DNA of 64,000 bases, from the NCBI RefSeq assembly GCF_006717145.1, contig NZ_VFQF01000001.1, positions 2,046,001 to 2,110,000 on the forward strand, given 5' to 3'. How positions within the stretch are numbered: the first letter of the stretch is position 1; each line of letters opens with the position of its first letter. Both the position numbers and the translations under genes were made by a program. This DNA comes from Humibacillus xanthopallidus (GTDB lineage: Bacteria > Actinomycetota > Actinomycetes > Actinomycetales > Dermatophilaceae). Below, piece after piece: positions 51,216 to 63,040 of this stretch. Below the pieces are notes generated by a model. It was not told the origin of the DNA, searched no databases, and saw only the letters and a list, made by a program, of their open reading frames with translations.

Positions 51216-52936
51216 TGGCCGAGGTCCCCGCCACCGAGTCCGCGCCCTCCGCCGAGTCCGCCTCGACCACGCAGACGCTGTATGCCGCCGCGCGGGCCTG
51301 GCGCGACGACGACCCCGACCCGACGACGCGCTCCGAGCTCGAGTCCCTCCTCACCGCGGCCGAGTCCGGTGACGAGGCTGCGCAGGCCGACCTCGCCGAC
51401 CGCTTCGTCGGCATGCTCGAGTTCGGCACGGCCGGCCTGCGCGGCGCCCTGGGTGCAGGCCCCAACCGGATGAACCGCAGCGTGGTCATCCGTGCGGCAG
51501 CCGGCCTCACGGCATACCTCAAGCAGGAAGGCGGTGCGGGTGAGCGGCCCTGTGTCGTCATCGGATTCGATGCGCGCTACAACTCCGACGTCTTCGCCCG
51601 TGACACGGCGGGTGTCGTCGTCGCCGCCGGTGGCCGGGCGCTGCTCCTCCCCCAGCCGCTGCCGACGCCGGTGCTCGCGTTCGCCATCCGCCACCTCGGG
51701 GCCGACGCCGGGGTGATGGTGACGGCGAGCCACAACCCGCCGCAGGACAACGGCTACAAGGTCTACCTCGGCGACGGCAGCCAGATCGTGCCGCCGGCCG
51801 ACGCCGACATCGCCCGCCACATCGCCGCCGTCGAGCGCGTCGCCGACGTCCCGCGGGCGCACGAGGGTTGGGAGACCCTCGGCGAGCGGCTACTGTCCGA
51901 CTACCTCGACGCCGTCGTCACGGTCGTCGACCCGAGCTCCCCGCGTGACCTCTCGATCGTGCACACGAGCCTGCACGGCGTCGGGCACGGCACGGTGCAC
52001 GAGGCCTTCCTGCGGGCCGGCTTCGCGGCCCCCCTCGCGGTCGACGAGCAGGCCGTGCCCGACCCCGACTTCCCGACCGTCGCCTTCCCCAACCCGGAGG
52101 AGAAGGGCGCGATCGACCTCGCCCTCGCCCGGGCGCGCGAGGTGCGCTGCGACCTCGTCATCGCCAACGACCCCGACGCCGACCGGTGCGCCGCCGCGAT
52201 CCTCGACCCGGCCACCGGCGACTGGCGGATGCTGCGCGGCGACGAGGTCGGCGCCCTGCTCGGTGCGCACCTCGTGGCGCGGGGCGTCGAGCGGCGTGAC
52301 GTCTTCGCCAACTCGATCGTCTCCTCGCGCCTCCTCGCCGCCATCGCGCGTGCCGCCGGCATCCGGCACGAGGAGACGCTGACCGGCTTCAAGTGGATCT
52401 CGCGGGTCGAGGGGCTGCGCTACGGCTACGAGGAGGCGCTCGGTTACTGCGTCGCACCCGACCTCGTGCGCGACAAGGACGGCGTCAGCGCCGCACTGCT
52501 CCTCGCCGAGCTCGCGGCCGGGCTCAAGGCGCAGGGTCACACGCTGTCGGACCTGCTCGACGACCTCGCGGCCGAGCACGGTGTGCACGCCACCGACTCC
52601 TTCGCGGTGCGGGTCGAGGACCTCGGCCAGATCGACGTCCTCATGGGGCGACTGCGTGCCGAGCCCCCGAGCTCCGTGGCCGGCATCGACGTCGCGCGGC
52701 TCGACGACCTGAGCCGCGGCGACGGAGGACTGCCGCCCACCGACGGGCTGCGCTTCCTGCTGTCCGACGACTCGCGGGTCATCGTCCGGCCCAGCGGCAC
52801 CGAGCCCAAGGTCAAGGTCTACCTCGAGGTCATCGAGCCCGTGCCCACCCGCGACGACCTCAGCCGGTCGCGCGCGATGGCGGAGACCCGGCTCGCCGCG
52901 GTGCGGGCCGACCTCGAGCGCCTCACCGCCCTCTGA
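51215..52936 (+). CDS. Phospho-sugar mutase (phosphomannomutase/phosphopentomutase-like)
   Basis: A 573-residue alpha-D-phosphohexomutase with four domains: GMLEFGTAGLRGALGAGPNR at the N-terminus, the phospho-Ser in VMVTASHNPPQDNGYKVYL, the metal site IANDPDADRCAAAI, sugar loop GFKWISRVEGLRYGYEEALG, and phosphate-binding RPSGTEPKVKVY. The length and the GYEEALGY loop match the PGM2/PMM-type actinobacterial proteins that often follow PNP genes, so phosphopentomutase activity is plausible. GGGAGGA precedes ATG 51215. It lies 3' to PNP and convergent with the PH-domain-like gene. Confidence 0.92.
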   Translation: MAEVPATESAPSAESASTTQTLYAAARAWRDDDPDPTTRSELESLLTAAESGDEAAQADLADRFVGMLEFGTAGLRGALGAGPNRMNRSVVIRAAAGLTAYLKQEGGAGERPCVVIGFDARYNSDVFARDTAGVVVAAGGRALLLPQPLPTPVLAFAIRHLGADAGVMVTASHNPPQDNGYKVYLGDGSQIVPPADADIARHIAAVERVADVPRAHEGWETLGERLLSDYLDAVVTVVDPSSPRDLSIVHTSLHGVGHGTVHEAFLRAGFAAPLAVDEQAVPDPDFPTVAFPNPEEKGAIDLALARAREVRCDLVIANDPDADRCAAAILDPATGDWRMLRGDEVGALLGAHLVARGVERRDVFANSIVSSRLLAAIARAAGIRHEETLTGFKWISRVEGLRYGYEEALGYCVAPDLVRDKDGVSAALLLAELAAGLKAQGHTLSDLLDDLAAEHGVHATDSFAVRVEDLGQIDVLMGRLRAEPPSSVAGIDVARLDDLSRGDGGLPPTDGLRFLLSDDSRVIVRPSGTEPKVKVYLEVIEPVPTRDDLSRSRAMAETRLAAVRADLERLTAL

Positions 52937-52968
52937 GCGTCTGAGCGTCTGATCGGCAGGCGGGTGCC

Positions 52969-53598
52969 CTAGAGGACGACGACGCCGAGGACGAAGAAGG
53001 CGAGTGCCGCCACGAGCAGGCCCACCGACACGGGGTCCCAGGTCTGGTGGGCGATGCGTGGCGTCGGGTCGCCCTTGCGCCGTCGGTCGGCCTCGATGCG
53101 CGCCTCGACCTCAGCCGCGATCGACTGGGCCTCGACCTTGGCCCGCTTGACCGGCTCCTCGGCCGGTCGGGTGCCCGACGCACTGACGCTGCCGGCCTTG
53201 GCCATCCGGTTGGCGGGCACGGTGAGCAGCGACCGGCCGTACTTCGGGCGGCCGGGGTCGGCGGGCACGCCCCACGCGGTGTACTTCTTCCCCTCGGCGA
53301 CGAGCTCGAGGGCCCACTTGGAGCGCACCTCGGTGATCGTCGGCCACGTGAGGTCGACGACGCGCATCGGGTTGACGAGCCGGATGCCCTCGTCGTGGAT
53401 GACGGCGGCCGGCCGCACGACGAAGAGCCACAGCAGCACGAGCGCGAGCGTCACCGATGAGACGAGCGCCCAGCTGACGGGCTCGGTGAGCAGCGCCGGC
53501 ACGAGCAGGGCGAGCCCGGCCACGCCGGCGACCGCACCGACGGCGATGCTGGATCCGGGTCGCAGCGCTCGGCCCCTCGGCCGGCTCGTGTCGCCCAT
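52969..53598 (-). CDS. PH domain-like membrane protein, unknown function
   Basis: This 209-residue protein has two N-terminal membrane helices (GAVAGVAGLALLVPALL and WALVSSVTLALVLLWLFVV), a bacterial PH-like domain (VIHDEGIRLVNPMRVVDLTW, ITEVRSKWALELVAEGKKYT), and one C-terminal helix. The domain is named from its pattern and placement after helices, as in many actinobacterial PH-domain proteins. Function is unknown. ATG 53598 is preferred because GAGGAG lies upstream and the longer frame has no features. It diverges from deoC with 220 bp between; that gap holds a GGGGTTCGTCC direct repeat and the deoC -10. Confidence 0.75.
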   Translation of the reverse strand: MGDTSRPRGRALRPGSSIAVGAVAGVAGLALLVPALLTEPVSWALVSSVTLALVLLWLFVVRPAAVIHDEGIRLVNPMRVVDLTWPTITEVRSKWALELVAEGKKYTAWGVPADPGRPKYGRSLLTVPANRMAKAGSVSASGTRPAEEPVKRAKVEAQSIAAEVEARIEADRRRKGDPTPRIAHQTWDPVSVGLLVAALAFFVLGVVVL

Positions 53599-53806
53599 CG
53601 TCACTGCTCCTCGCCTCCACGCTCGTCCAACCTGGGGTTCCGCCGGGGTTCGTCCGGGGTTCGTGGGCCACTTCGACCGTCTTCGTCCGGATCTGCACGT
53701 CGGTCGGCCCCGTTCTGGCAGAGACTGTCTCACGCCCGGCTGTCAGAACCGTGCCGTCGGGCTCCCGGCGACCCTTCGGGCGGACGTGGCCGTCTCGAAT
53801 CGTGGA

Positions 53807-53812
53807 TAGACT
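53807..53812 (+). promoter_or_regulatory. -10 element (TAGACT) of deoC operon
   Basis: TAGACT with a 6-nt spacer precedes GTG 53819. Confidence 0.55.
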
Positions 53813-53818
53813 CCCGGA

Positions 53819-54805
53819 GTGACTGTAAGCACCACCACCCGCTCGGCTGCGGAGCTGACGGCCCAGGCGCGCGACGTCCTCGGCGTGTCACGCCTGACGA
53901 ACCGTGCCCTCACGTCCTGGCTCCACGGCCTGCCCGGCGTCGACCAGGTCGGCTGCGAGGGCCGCGTCGCCGGTCTCGGCACCCGGTCGATCAAGACGAC
54001 GAGCAAGGCCTGGGCGATCGACACCGCGATCAGCATGATCGACCTGACGACGCTCGAGGGCTCCGACACCCCCGGCAAGGTCCGCTCGCTGTGCGCCAAG
54101 GCGCTCGTGCCGGACCCCCTCGACCCGACGACCCCGCGCCCCGCGGCCATCTGCGTCTACGGCGACATGGTGGCGACGGCGAAGACGGCGCTCGGCGACA
54201 GCGGCATCCACGTGGCCGCCGTCGCGACGGCGTTCCCGTCGGGCCGGGCGAGCATGGCGGTCAAGCTCGCCGACACCCGCGACGCCGTCAAGGCCGGGGC
54301 CGACGAGATCGACATGGTCATCGACCGCGGCGCGTTCCTCTCCGGCGACTACCTCACGGTCTTCAACCAGATCACCGAGGTGAAGCAGGCCTGCGGCGAC
54401 GCGCACCTCAAGGTGATCATGGAGACCGGCGAGCTCGTCACCTACGACAACGTGCGCCGCGCCTCCTACCTCTCGATGCTCGCTGGCGGTGACTTCATCA
54501 AGACCTCCACCGGCAAGATCCAGCCGGCGGCGACCCTGCCCGTCACCCTCGTCATGCTCGAGGCCGTGCGCGACTGGCGTGACCTCACCGGCGTCCAGGT
54601 CGGCGTCAAGCCCGCCGGCGGCATCCGCACGACGAAGGACGCGATCAAGTACCTCGTCATGGTCAGCGAGATCGCCGGGGAGGACTGGCTCACGCCCGAG
54701 TGGTTCCGCTTCGGCGCCTCGGGCCTGCTCAACGACCTTCTCCTGCAACGGCAGAAGCTCGCGACAGGCGCCTACTCCGGCGCCGACTACGTGACGATCG
54801 ACTGA
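53819..54805 (+). CDS. deoC: Deoxyribose-phosphate aldolase
   Basis: DeoC cleaves 2-deoxyribose-5-phosphate to glyceraldehyde-3-phosphate and acetaldehyde. The 328-residue protein has DLTTLEGSDTPGKVRSLCAK, ICVYGDMVATAK, ADEIDMVIDRGAFLSGDY, and the Schiff-base Lys near residue 227 in GGDFIKTSTGKIQPAA, then GVKPAGGIRTTKDAI. It is longer than the E. coli type by about 60 residues, at both ends, as usual in actinobacteria. The aldehyde dehydrogenase genes directly after it could oxidise the acetaldehyde made. Confidence 0.95.
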   Translation: MTVSTTTRSAAELTAQARDVLGVSRLTNRALTSWLHGLPGVDQVGCEGRVAGLGTRSIKTTSKAWAIDTAISMIDLTTLEGSDTPGKVRSLCAKALVPDPLDPTTPRPAAICVYGDMVATAKTALGDSGIHVAAVATAFPSGRASMAVKLADTRDAVKAGADEIDMVIDRGAFLSGDYLTVFNQITEVKQACGDAHLKVIMETGELVTYDNVRRASYLSMLAGGDFIKTSTGKIQPAATLPVTLVMLEAVRDWRDLTGVQVGVKPAGGIRTTKDAIKYLVMVSEIAGEDWLTPEWFRFGASGLLNDLLLQRQKLATGAYSGADYVTID

Positions 54806-54823
54806 CCGACGAAGGATCTGCGC

Positions 54824-56293
54824 ATGCCCACGTTCGACTACGCCCCCGCGCCCGAGTCGCGATCGGTCGTCACGATCGCTCCGACCTACGGCTTCTTCAT
54901 CGACGGCGCCTTCACGCGCCCCAAGGCGACCTTCGCCACCCTCAACCCCGCTGACGAGTCGGTGCTCGCCGAGGTCAGCCAGGCCGGCCCCAGAGACGTC
55001 GACAAGGCCGTCGCCGCCGCCCGTCGCGCGTTCGAGGGAGAGTGGGGGCGCCTCAGCGGCGCCGAGCGCGGCAAGTACCTCTTCCGCATCGCGCGCATCC
55101 TCCAGGAGCGCGCCCGCGAGTTCGCGGTGCTCGAGACGCTCGACAACGGCAAGCCGATCAAGGAGACCCGCGACTTCGACGTGCCCACAGCCGCGGCGCA
55201 CTTCTTCTACCACGCAGGCTGGGCCGACAAGCTGGAGTATGCCGGCCTGTCGGCTCCCGGCACTACAGCACGTCCGCACGGCGTCGTCGCGCAGGTCATC
55301 CCGTGGAACTTCCCGCTGCTCATGCTCGCGTGGAAGATCGCCCCGGCGCTCGCGACCGGCAACACCGTCGTGTTGAAGCCGGCCGAGAGCACGCCCCTCT
55401 CGGCGCTGCTCTTCGCCGAGGTGTGCCAGCAGGCCGACCTGCCGCCCGGCGTCGTCAACATCATCACGGGTGACGGCCGCACCGGCCAGGCGCTCGTCGA
55501 GCACCCCGACGTCGACAAGATCGCCTTCACCGGCTCGACCGAGGTGGGCAAGACCATCGCCCGCGCGATCGCCGGCACGGCGAAGAAGGCGACCCTCGAG
55601 CTGGGCGGCAAGGCGGCCAACGTCGTCTTCGACGACGCCCCGATCGACCAGGCCGTCGAGGGCATCGTCGGCGGCATCTTCTTCAACCAGGGCCAGGTCT
55701 GCTGCGCCGGGTCGCGGCTGCTCGTGCAGGAGAACGTCCACGACGAGGTCGTGGCCAAGCTGAAGCGCCGGCTGCAGACCCTGCGCGTCGGAGACCCGAT
55801 GGACAAGAACAGCGACCTCGGCGCGATCAACTCCCGCGAGCAGCTCGACCGCATCACGACCCTCGTCGACGCGGGTGTCGCCGAGGGCGCCGAGCGCTGG
55901 AGCCCGGAGTGCACCCTGCCGACCAAGGGCTATTGGTACCCGCCCACCCTGCTCACCGGTGTCGCGCAGACCCACCGGGTCGCGACGGAGGAGATCTTCG
56001 GGCCGGTCCTGTCGGTCCTCACCTTCCGCACGCCGCAGGAGGCGGTCGCCAAGGCCAACAACACGGCATACGGCCTCTCGGCGGGTGTCTGGACCGAGAA
56101 GGGCTCGCGCATCCTCTGGATGGCCGACCAGCTGCGGGCCGGCGTCGTGTGGGCCAACACCTTCAACCGCTTCGACCCGACGTCGCCCTTCGGTGGCTAC
56201 AAGGAGTCGGGCTACGGCCGCGAGGGCGGACGCCACGGCCTCGAGGCCTACGTCACGACCACCCCTGCGACCCCGACGGGAGCCACCCGATGA
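54824..56293 (+). CDS. Aldehyde dehydrogenase
   Basis: This 489-residue NAD(P)-dependent enzyme has VIPWNFPLLMLAWKIAPALA, the glycine motif FTGSTEVGKTI, the catalytic Glu in TLELGGKAANVVFDD, and the catalytic Cys near residue 293 in FNQGQVCCAGSRLLVQ, all intact, with EEIFGPVLSVL near the end. Its place, 18 nt after deoC, suggests acetaldehyde or a sugar-derived aldehyde as substrate; this is an inference. The stop overlaps the next aldehyde dehydrogenase-like gene as ATGA. Confidence 0.94.
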   Translation: MPTFDYAPAPESRSVVTIAPTYGFFIDGAFTRPKATFATLNPADESVLAEVSQAGPRDVDKAVAAARRAFEGEWGRLSGAERGKYLFRIARILQERAREFAVLETLDNGKPIKETRDFDVPTAAAHFFYHAGWADKLEYAGLSAPGTTARPHGVVAQVIPWNFPLLMLAWKIAPALATGNTVVLKPAESTPLSALLFAEVCQQADLPPGVVNIITGDGRTGQALVEHPDVDKIAFTGSTEVGKTIARAIAGTAKKATLELGGKAANVVFDDAPIDQAVEGIVGGIFFNQGQVCCAGSRLLVQENVHDEVVAKLKRRLQTLRVGDPMDKNSDLGAINSREQLDRITTLVDAGVAEGAERWSPECTLPTKGYWYPPTLLTGVAQTHRVATEEIFGPVLSVLTFRTPQEAVAKANNTAYGLSAGVWTEKGSRILWMADQLRAGVVWANTFNRFDPTSPFGGYKESGYGREGGRHGLEAYVTTTPATPTGATR

Positions 56294-57177
56294 GCCGCCT
56301 CGACGTGCGCAAGACCTACAAGCTCTACATCGGCGGGAAGTTCCCCCGCAGCGAGTCCGGGCGGTCGTATGCCGTCCAGTCGGCCTCCGGGGAGTTCCTC
56401 GCCAACGCGTCGATGGGCTCGCGCAAGGACGTGCGCGACGCCGTCGTCGCGGCCCGAGCGGCCTTCGGCGGCTGGGCCGCCGCGACGCCCTACAACCGCG
56501 GGCAGGTGCTCTACCGCGTCGCCGAGGTCCTCGAGGGCAGGCGGGCGCAGTTCGTCGACGAGGTGGCCGCCGGTGAGGGCCTGACAGCCCGTGCCGCCGC
56601 GGGCGTCGTCGACGCGGCGGTCGACCGCGTCGTCTGGTACGCCGGGTGGACCGACAAGATCGCCCAGGTCCTGGGCAACCTCAACCCCGTCGCCGGGCCC
56701 TACTTCAACGTGTCGGCTCCGGAGCCGACCGGGGTCGTGGGCGTCCTTGCGCCGCAAGCCTCCTCGCTGCTCGGACTCGTCTCTGTCGTTGCGCCGGTCA
56801 TCGCGTCGGGCAACACGGTCGTCGTCGTCTCGTCCGCCGCGCGGCCGCTGCCGGCGGTCACGCTCGGCGAGGTGCTCGCGACCTCCGACGTGCCCGGCGG
56901 CGTCGTCAACATCGTCACGGCGCAGACCGCCGAGGTCGCGACGTGGCTTGCCGCGCACCGCGACGTCAACGCCATCGACCTCACTGGAGTCGCCGGCGCC
57001 GAAGGCGTCGACTGGGCCGGTCTCGAGGCCGAGGCCGCCGGCAACCTCAAGCGCGTGCTGCGCCCCCAGGTGGCGAACGGCGAGCCCGTGGAGCCCGACT
57101 GGACCGCCGCACCGGGCCTCGAGCGCATCCGTGCCTTCGTCGAGACCAAGACGGTCTGGCACCCCAAGGGCCTCTGA
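56290..57177 (+). CDS. Truncated aldehyde dehydrogenase-like protein lacking the catalytic domain
   Basis: This 295-residue protein resembles the N-terminal part of aldehyde dehydrogenases: KLYIGGKFPRSESGRSYAVQ, VLYRVAEVLEGRR, WYAGWTDKIAQVLG, GVVGVLAPQASSLLGLVSVV and DVPGGVVNIVTAQTAEV. It stops where the catalytic Glu and Cys motifs should come. Instead it has a different tail with EAAGNLKRVLRPQ and the ending FVETKTVWHPKGL. Reading frame and codon use are normal and it is coupled to the full enzyme before it, so it looks like a maintained non-catalytic paralogue and not a decaying gene. A structural or regulatory partner role is a guess. Confidence 0.85.
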   Translation: MSRLDVRKTYKLYIGGKFPRSESGRSYAVQSASGEFLANASMGSRKDVRDAVVAARAAFGGWAAATPYNRGQVLYRVAEVLEGRRAQFVDEVAAGEGLTARAAAGVVDAAVDRVVWYAGWTDKIAQVLGNLNPVAGPYFNVSAPEPTGVVGVLAPQASSLLGLVSVVAPVIASGNTVVVVSSAARPLPAVTLGEVLATSDVPGGVVNIVTAQTAEVATWLAAHRDVNAIDLTGVAGAEGVDWAGLEAEAAGNLKRVLRPQVANGEPVEPDWTAAPGLERIRAFVETKTVWHPKGL

Positions 57178-57179
57178 GC

Positions 57180-57842
57180 TTGGCCCCGGCACCCGGCCCG
57201 GCGGGCTCCGAGTCTGCGGCCCCGGGCCGTCGGCGCGTCATCCTCCTGACGGGTCCGAGCGGCGCCGGCAAGAGCCGCCTGGCCGAACGGCTGAGTGCTG
57301 CCCACGGGTGGCCGGTCGTCCGGCTCGACGACTTCTACCGCGAGGACCACGACCCGCACCTGCCGCGCTCGCCGCTCGGCATCCCCGACTGGGACCACGT
57401 CGACTCGTGGCACGCCGACGCCGCGGTCGACGCGCTGCGCCGGCTCGTCGACGAGGGTCGGGTCGAGGTCCCCGTCTACGACATCGGCACGTCGGCCGTC
57501 ACGGGCCGCCACGTCCTCACCGCCGGGCCCCACGACTATGTCCTTGCCGAGGGGCTCTTCGCCGGTCGCCTCATCGACCAGCTTCGAGACCAGGGGCTGC
57601 TCGCCGACGCCCTCTGCGTGCGCCAGAACCGCTACCTCACGGCGCTACGACGCTTCGCCCGTGACCTGTCGGAGCGACGCAAGCCGCCCCACATCCTCGT
57701 GCGGCGGGGCATGGCACTGCTGCGAGACGAGCCGCGGGTCATCGCCGAGGCGCAGGCTCACGGCGCGCGCTGCATCCACCCCAGGCAGGCCGAGAGCGAG
57801 CTCTCCGGCCTGCCCGCGACGTCTCTGGCGACCGGCGCCTGA
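57180..57842 (+). CDS. Uridine kinase-like P-loop protein
   Basis: This 220-residue P-loop kinase has Walker A VILLTGPSGAGKSRLAERL, then VVRLDDFYREDHDPHLPRSP and DWDHVDSWHADAAVDALRRL, an order typical of uridine kinases and phosphoribulokinases. The late PHDYVLAEGLFAGRLI fits the Walker B region. A nucleoside salvage kinase role agrees with the surrounding PNP, deoC and adenosine deaminase genes, but the substrate is not proved. The start is uncertain: TTG 57180 is the only near start in frame, 2 nt after the previous stop. Confidence 0.8.
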   Translation: MAPAPGPAGSESAAPGRRRVILLTGPSGAGKSRLAERLSAAHGWPVVRLDDFYREDHDPHLPRSPLGIPDWDHVDSWHADAAVDALRRLVDEGRVEVPVYDIGTSAVTGRHVLTAGPHDYVLAEGLFAGRLIDQLRDQGLLADALCVRQNRYLTALRRFARDLSERRKPPHILVRRGMALLRDEPRVIAEAQAHGARCIHPRQAESELSGLPATSLATGA

Positions 57843-57880
57843 CCCGGAGCGTCCCGTCGGCTCCTGACGGCAGGCTGCCC

Positions 57881-57899
57881 ACCGCCACGGGGTGGCGGT
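57881..57899. terminator. Hairpin between convergent kinase and adenosine deaminase genes
   Basis: ACCGCCAC, loop GGG, GTGGCGGT make an 8-bp perfect stem 20 nt from the adenosine deaminase stop. There is no U-run. Confidence 0.55.
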
Positions 57900-57918
57900 C
57901 CTCCATCTCGGGAGCGCG

Positions 57919-59091
57919 TCAGTGGGCGGCGGCCTCGTCGTGGCCCAGGGCGGCATACCCCGGCTTGATGACGTCGTTGATGAGCGCGAGCCGCTCGTCG
58001 AACGGGATGAAGGCGGACTTCATGGCATTGATCGTCACCCAGCGGAGGTCGGCAAGGTCCCAGCCCGCAGCCTCCGCGAGCAGGGCGGCCTCGCGGCTCA
58101 TCGACGTGCCGCTCATGAGGCGGTTGTCGGTGTTGAGCGTGACGCGGAAGCGGAGCCGCTTGAGCAGGGTGATGGGGTGCAGCGAGATCGAGAGAGCAGC
58201 CGACGTCTGCAGGTTGCTGCTCGGGCACATCTCCAGCGGGATGCGGGTGTCGCGCACGTAAGCAGCCAACCGCCCGAGGCGCACGCGATCGAGCTCGACC
58301 TCGACGAGGGCTGCCGGGTTGCTCTTCGCGCCCTCGAGCCAGTCGGCGAAGGGGGCCCCGTCGATGGTGATGTCGTCGACGATCCGCACGCCGTGGCCGA
58401 GCCGGTCGGCGCCGCACCACTGGATGGCCTCCCAGATGGAGGGCAGGCCGAACGCCTCCCCCGCGTGGATCGTGAAGTGGGCGTTCTCGCGCCGGAGGTA
58501 CTCGAAGGCGTCGAGGTGACGCGTCGGTGGGTGCCCCGCCTCGGCGCCGGCGATGTCGAAGCCGGACACGCCCTCGTCGCGGTAGCGCACGGCCAGCTGC
58601 GCGATCTCCGTCGACTTCGCGGCGTGACGCATGGCAGTGAGCAGCGCGGTGACGCGGATCGGGTGGCCCGCCTCCGCGGCCCTGGCCTCGCCGTCACGGA
58701 AGCCGGCGTTGACCGCCTCGACGACCCCCTCGAGCGTGAGGCCGGCACGCAGGTGCTGCTCGGGGGCGTAGCGGCTCTCGGCATAGACGACGCCGTCAGC
58801 AGCGAGGTCCTGCGCGCACTCGCTCGCGACGCGGAAGAGCTCGTCACGGGTCTGCATGACGGCCAGGGTGTGGTCGAACGTCTCGAGGTAGCGCGGCAGG
58901 GAGCCGGAGTCGGCACTGTCGCGGAACCACTGGCCGAGGGTCTCGGCATCTCCTGCCGGGAGCGAGTCGTAGCCGTTCGCGGCCGCCAGCTCGATGATCG
59001 TCGCGGGCCGCAGACCGCCGTCGAGGTGGTCGTGCAGCAGTGCCTTGGGAGCCCGGCGCGCCACCTCGCCGGTGAGACCGACGCCGGTCAC
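57919..59091 (-). CDS. add: Adenosine deaminase
   Basis: This 390-residue zinc enzyme turns adenosine into inosine. It has the metal motif [28 protein letters not shown] with the catalytic Glu and His neighbours, [10 protein letters not shown], and [12 protein letters not shown] with the late Asp. [10 protein letters not shown] is the usual family phrase between. GTG 59091 was chosen because GAGGA lies upstream and it overlaps the cupin stop as GTGA. Its product inosine is the substrate of the PNP at 50382. Confidence 0.94.
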   Translation of the reverse strand: MTGVGLTGEVARRAPKALLHDHLDGGLRPATIIELAAANGYDSLPAGDAETLGQWFRDSADSGSLPRYLETFDHTLAVMQTRDELFRVASECAQDLAADGVVYAESRYAPEQHLRAGLTLEGVVEAVNAGFRDGEARAAEAGHPIRVTALLTAMRHAAKSTEIAQLAVRYRDEGVSGFDIAGAEAGHPPTRHLDAFEYLRRENAHFTIHAGEAFGLPSIWEAIQWCGADRLGHGVRIVDDITIDGAPFADWLEGAKSNPAALVEVELDRVRLGRLAAYVRDTRIPLEMCPSSNLQTSAALSISLHPITLLKRLRFRVTLNTDNRLMSGTSMSREAALLAEAAGWDLADLRWVTINAMKSAFIPFDERLALINDVIKPGYAALGHDEAAAH

Positions 59092-59459
59092 GCCTCGTCC
59101 TCGCGGTGGACCGAGTCGGGAGAGAAGGCGGGCAGGCACACGGCGACGTACTCTGCGCCGTCGGGCCCGCAGGAGTAGCGGATGCGCTCCCCGCCGCGAG
59201 TGATGACGGACTGGCCGGCCGGGACCTCGAGGGTCCCGCCGTCATGGTCGACGAGCACGGTGCCGGCGAGCACGAGCGTGATCTCGTCGAACTCAGGCGT
59301 CTGGAAGGGCTCCGACCAACCCCCCGGGGCCTTCATGTGGGCAACGGAGACGGAGGCCTGAAGGCCGGCATCGGGCGTCGTCACGCCGCCGACGTGCTCC
59401 TCGATGACCTTGCCGCCGGGAACGGGGATACGCGTGGGTGAGGGAATCAGCTCTGGCAC
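59088..59459 (-). CDS. Small cupin-domain protein
   Basis: This 123-residue protein is a single cupin barrel: [60 protein letters not shown] and [20 protein letters not shown]. Only some of the usual metal ligands are obvious (FDEITLV and DHDGG segments), so enzymatic activity is unclear. It is coupled to add by a 4-nt overlap and heads the two-gene operon with its own -10, TAGGGT. A role in nucleoside metabolism or as a small-molecule sensor is possible. Confidence 0.82.
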   Translation of the reverse strand: MPELIPSPTRIPVPGGKVIEEHVGGVTTPDAGLQASVSVAHMKAPGGWSEPFQTPEFDEITLVLAGTVLVDHDGGTLEVPAGQSVITRGGERIRYSCGPDGAEYVAVCLPAFSPDSVHREDEA

Positions 59460-59465
59460 GCACCA

Positions 59466-59471
59466 ACCCTA
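59466..59471 (-). promoter_or_regulatory. -10 element (TAGGGT) of cupin-add operon
   Basis: Minus-strand TAGGGT with a 6-nt spacer precedes GTG 59459. Confidence 0.55.
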
Positions 59472-59533
59472 CGCCCAGGACGTGCGGGCCCTACCTACTG
59501 CGGGGACCCGCTCCCGGCACGATCCGGGCGCGC

Positions 59534-59554
59534 GCCGGAATGGAACCTTCCGGC
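59534..59554 (-). terminator. Secondary hairpin downstream of rRNA operon
   Basis: GCCGGAA, 7-nt loop, TTCCGGC form a 7-bp stem about 50 nt beyond the main rRNA terminator. Confidence 0.4.
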
Positions 59555-59600
59555 GGCCGCGAAACGAACGTCGCCCACTGGAAAAGGGCATGGAAATGCG

Positions 59601-59631
59601 ACAACCCCGCCGGGAGACCCGGCGGGGTTGT
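59601..59631 (-). terminator. Rho-independent terminator of the rRNA operon
   Basis: ACAACCCCGCCGGG and CCCGGCGGGGTTGT form a perfect 14-bp stem with a 3-nt loop, 9 nt after the 5S 3' end. On the minus strand CGCATTTCC follows, only a short U-run. Confidence 0.9.
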
Positions 59632-59640
59632 CTAAAGTAT

Positions 59641-59759
59641 GTCCGGCTGCGTCCTACTCTCCCACACCGTCACCAGTGCAGTACCATCGGCGCTGAAGGG
59701 CTTAGCTTCCGGGTTCGGAATGGAGCCGGGCGTTTCCCCTTCGCTATGGCAGCCGTAAC
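59641..59759 (-). rRNA. rrf: 5S ribosomal RNA
   Basis: The minus strand reads GTTACGGCTGCCATAGCG at the 5' end and GAGTAGGACGCAGCCGGAC at the 3' end, with CCGAACCCGGAAGCTAAGCC inside: a complete actinobacterial 5S of about 119 nt whose ends can pair. Confidence 0.95.
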
Positions 59760-59909
59760 TCTATGGAGATATCAAGGTCGGTGGTTGTTCTGCACCACCC
59801 CGCCTCATCCGCCGGCGACCTTGGGGTTGCTGGGGGTGTTGGGGGTGGTTTGTTTGCAGGACCCGTTTGTATCTCGGGAACTGCACAGTGGACGCGTAGC
59901 ATCTTTGTA
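59760..59909 (-). other. 23S-5S spacer with 23S processing stem (3' half)
   Basis: No tRNA is present. The stretch at 59886-59909 can pair with 63041-63063 beyond the other end of 23S (23 of 24 positions), the usual long stem cut by RNase III. The remainder is G- and T-rich with no feature I recognise. Confidence 0.8.
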
Positions 59910-63038
<3,129 letters not shown>

Positions 63039-63040
63039 AC

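Noticed and set aside
1-59400. GGCATAC as an FtsK (KOPS) or Chi-like polar signal
   Set aside because: The two orientations are nearly equal in number and show no strand bias along the window.
1-59640. Insertion sequences, integrases or phage genes near the repeat arrays
   Set aside because: No transposase, RAYT-type tyrosine transposase, integrase or tRNA attachment site is visible; base and codon use are even throughout.
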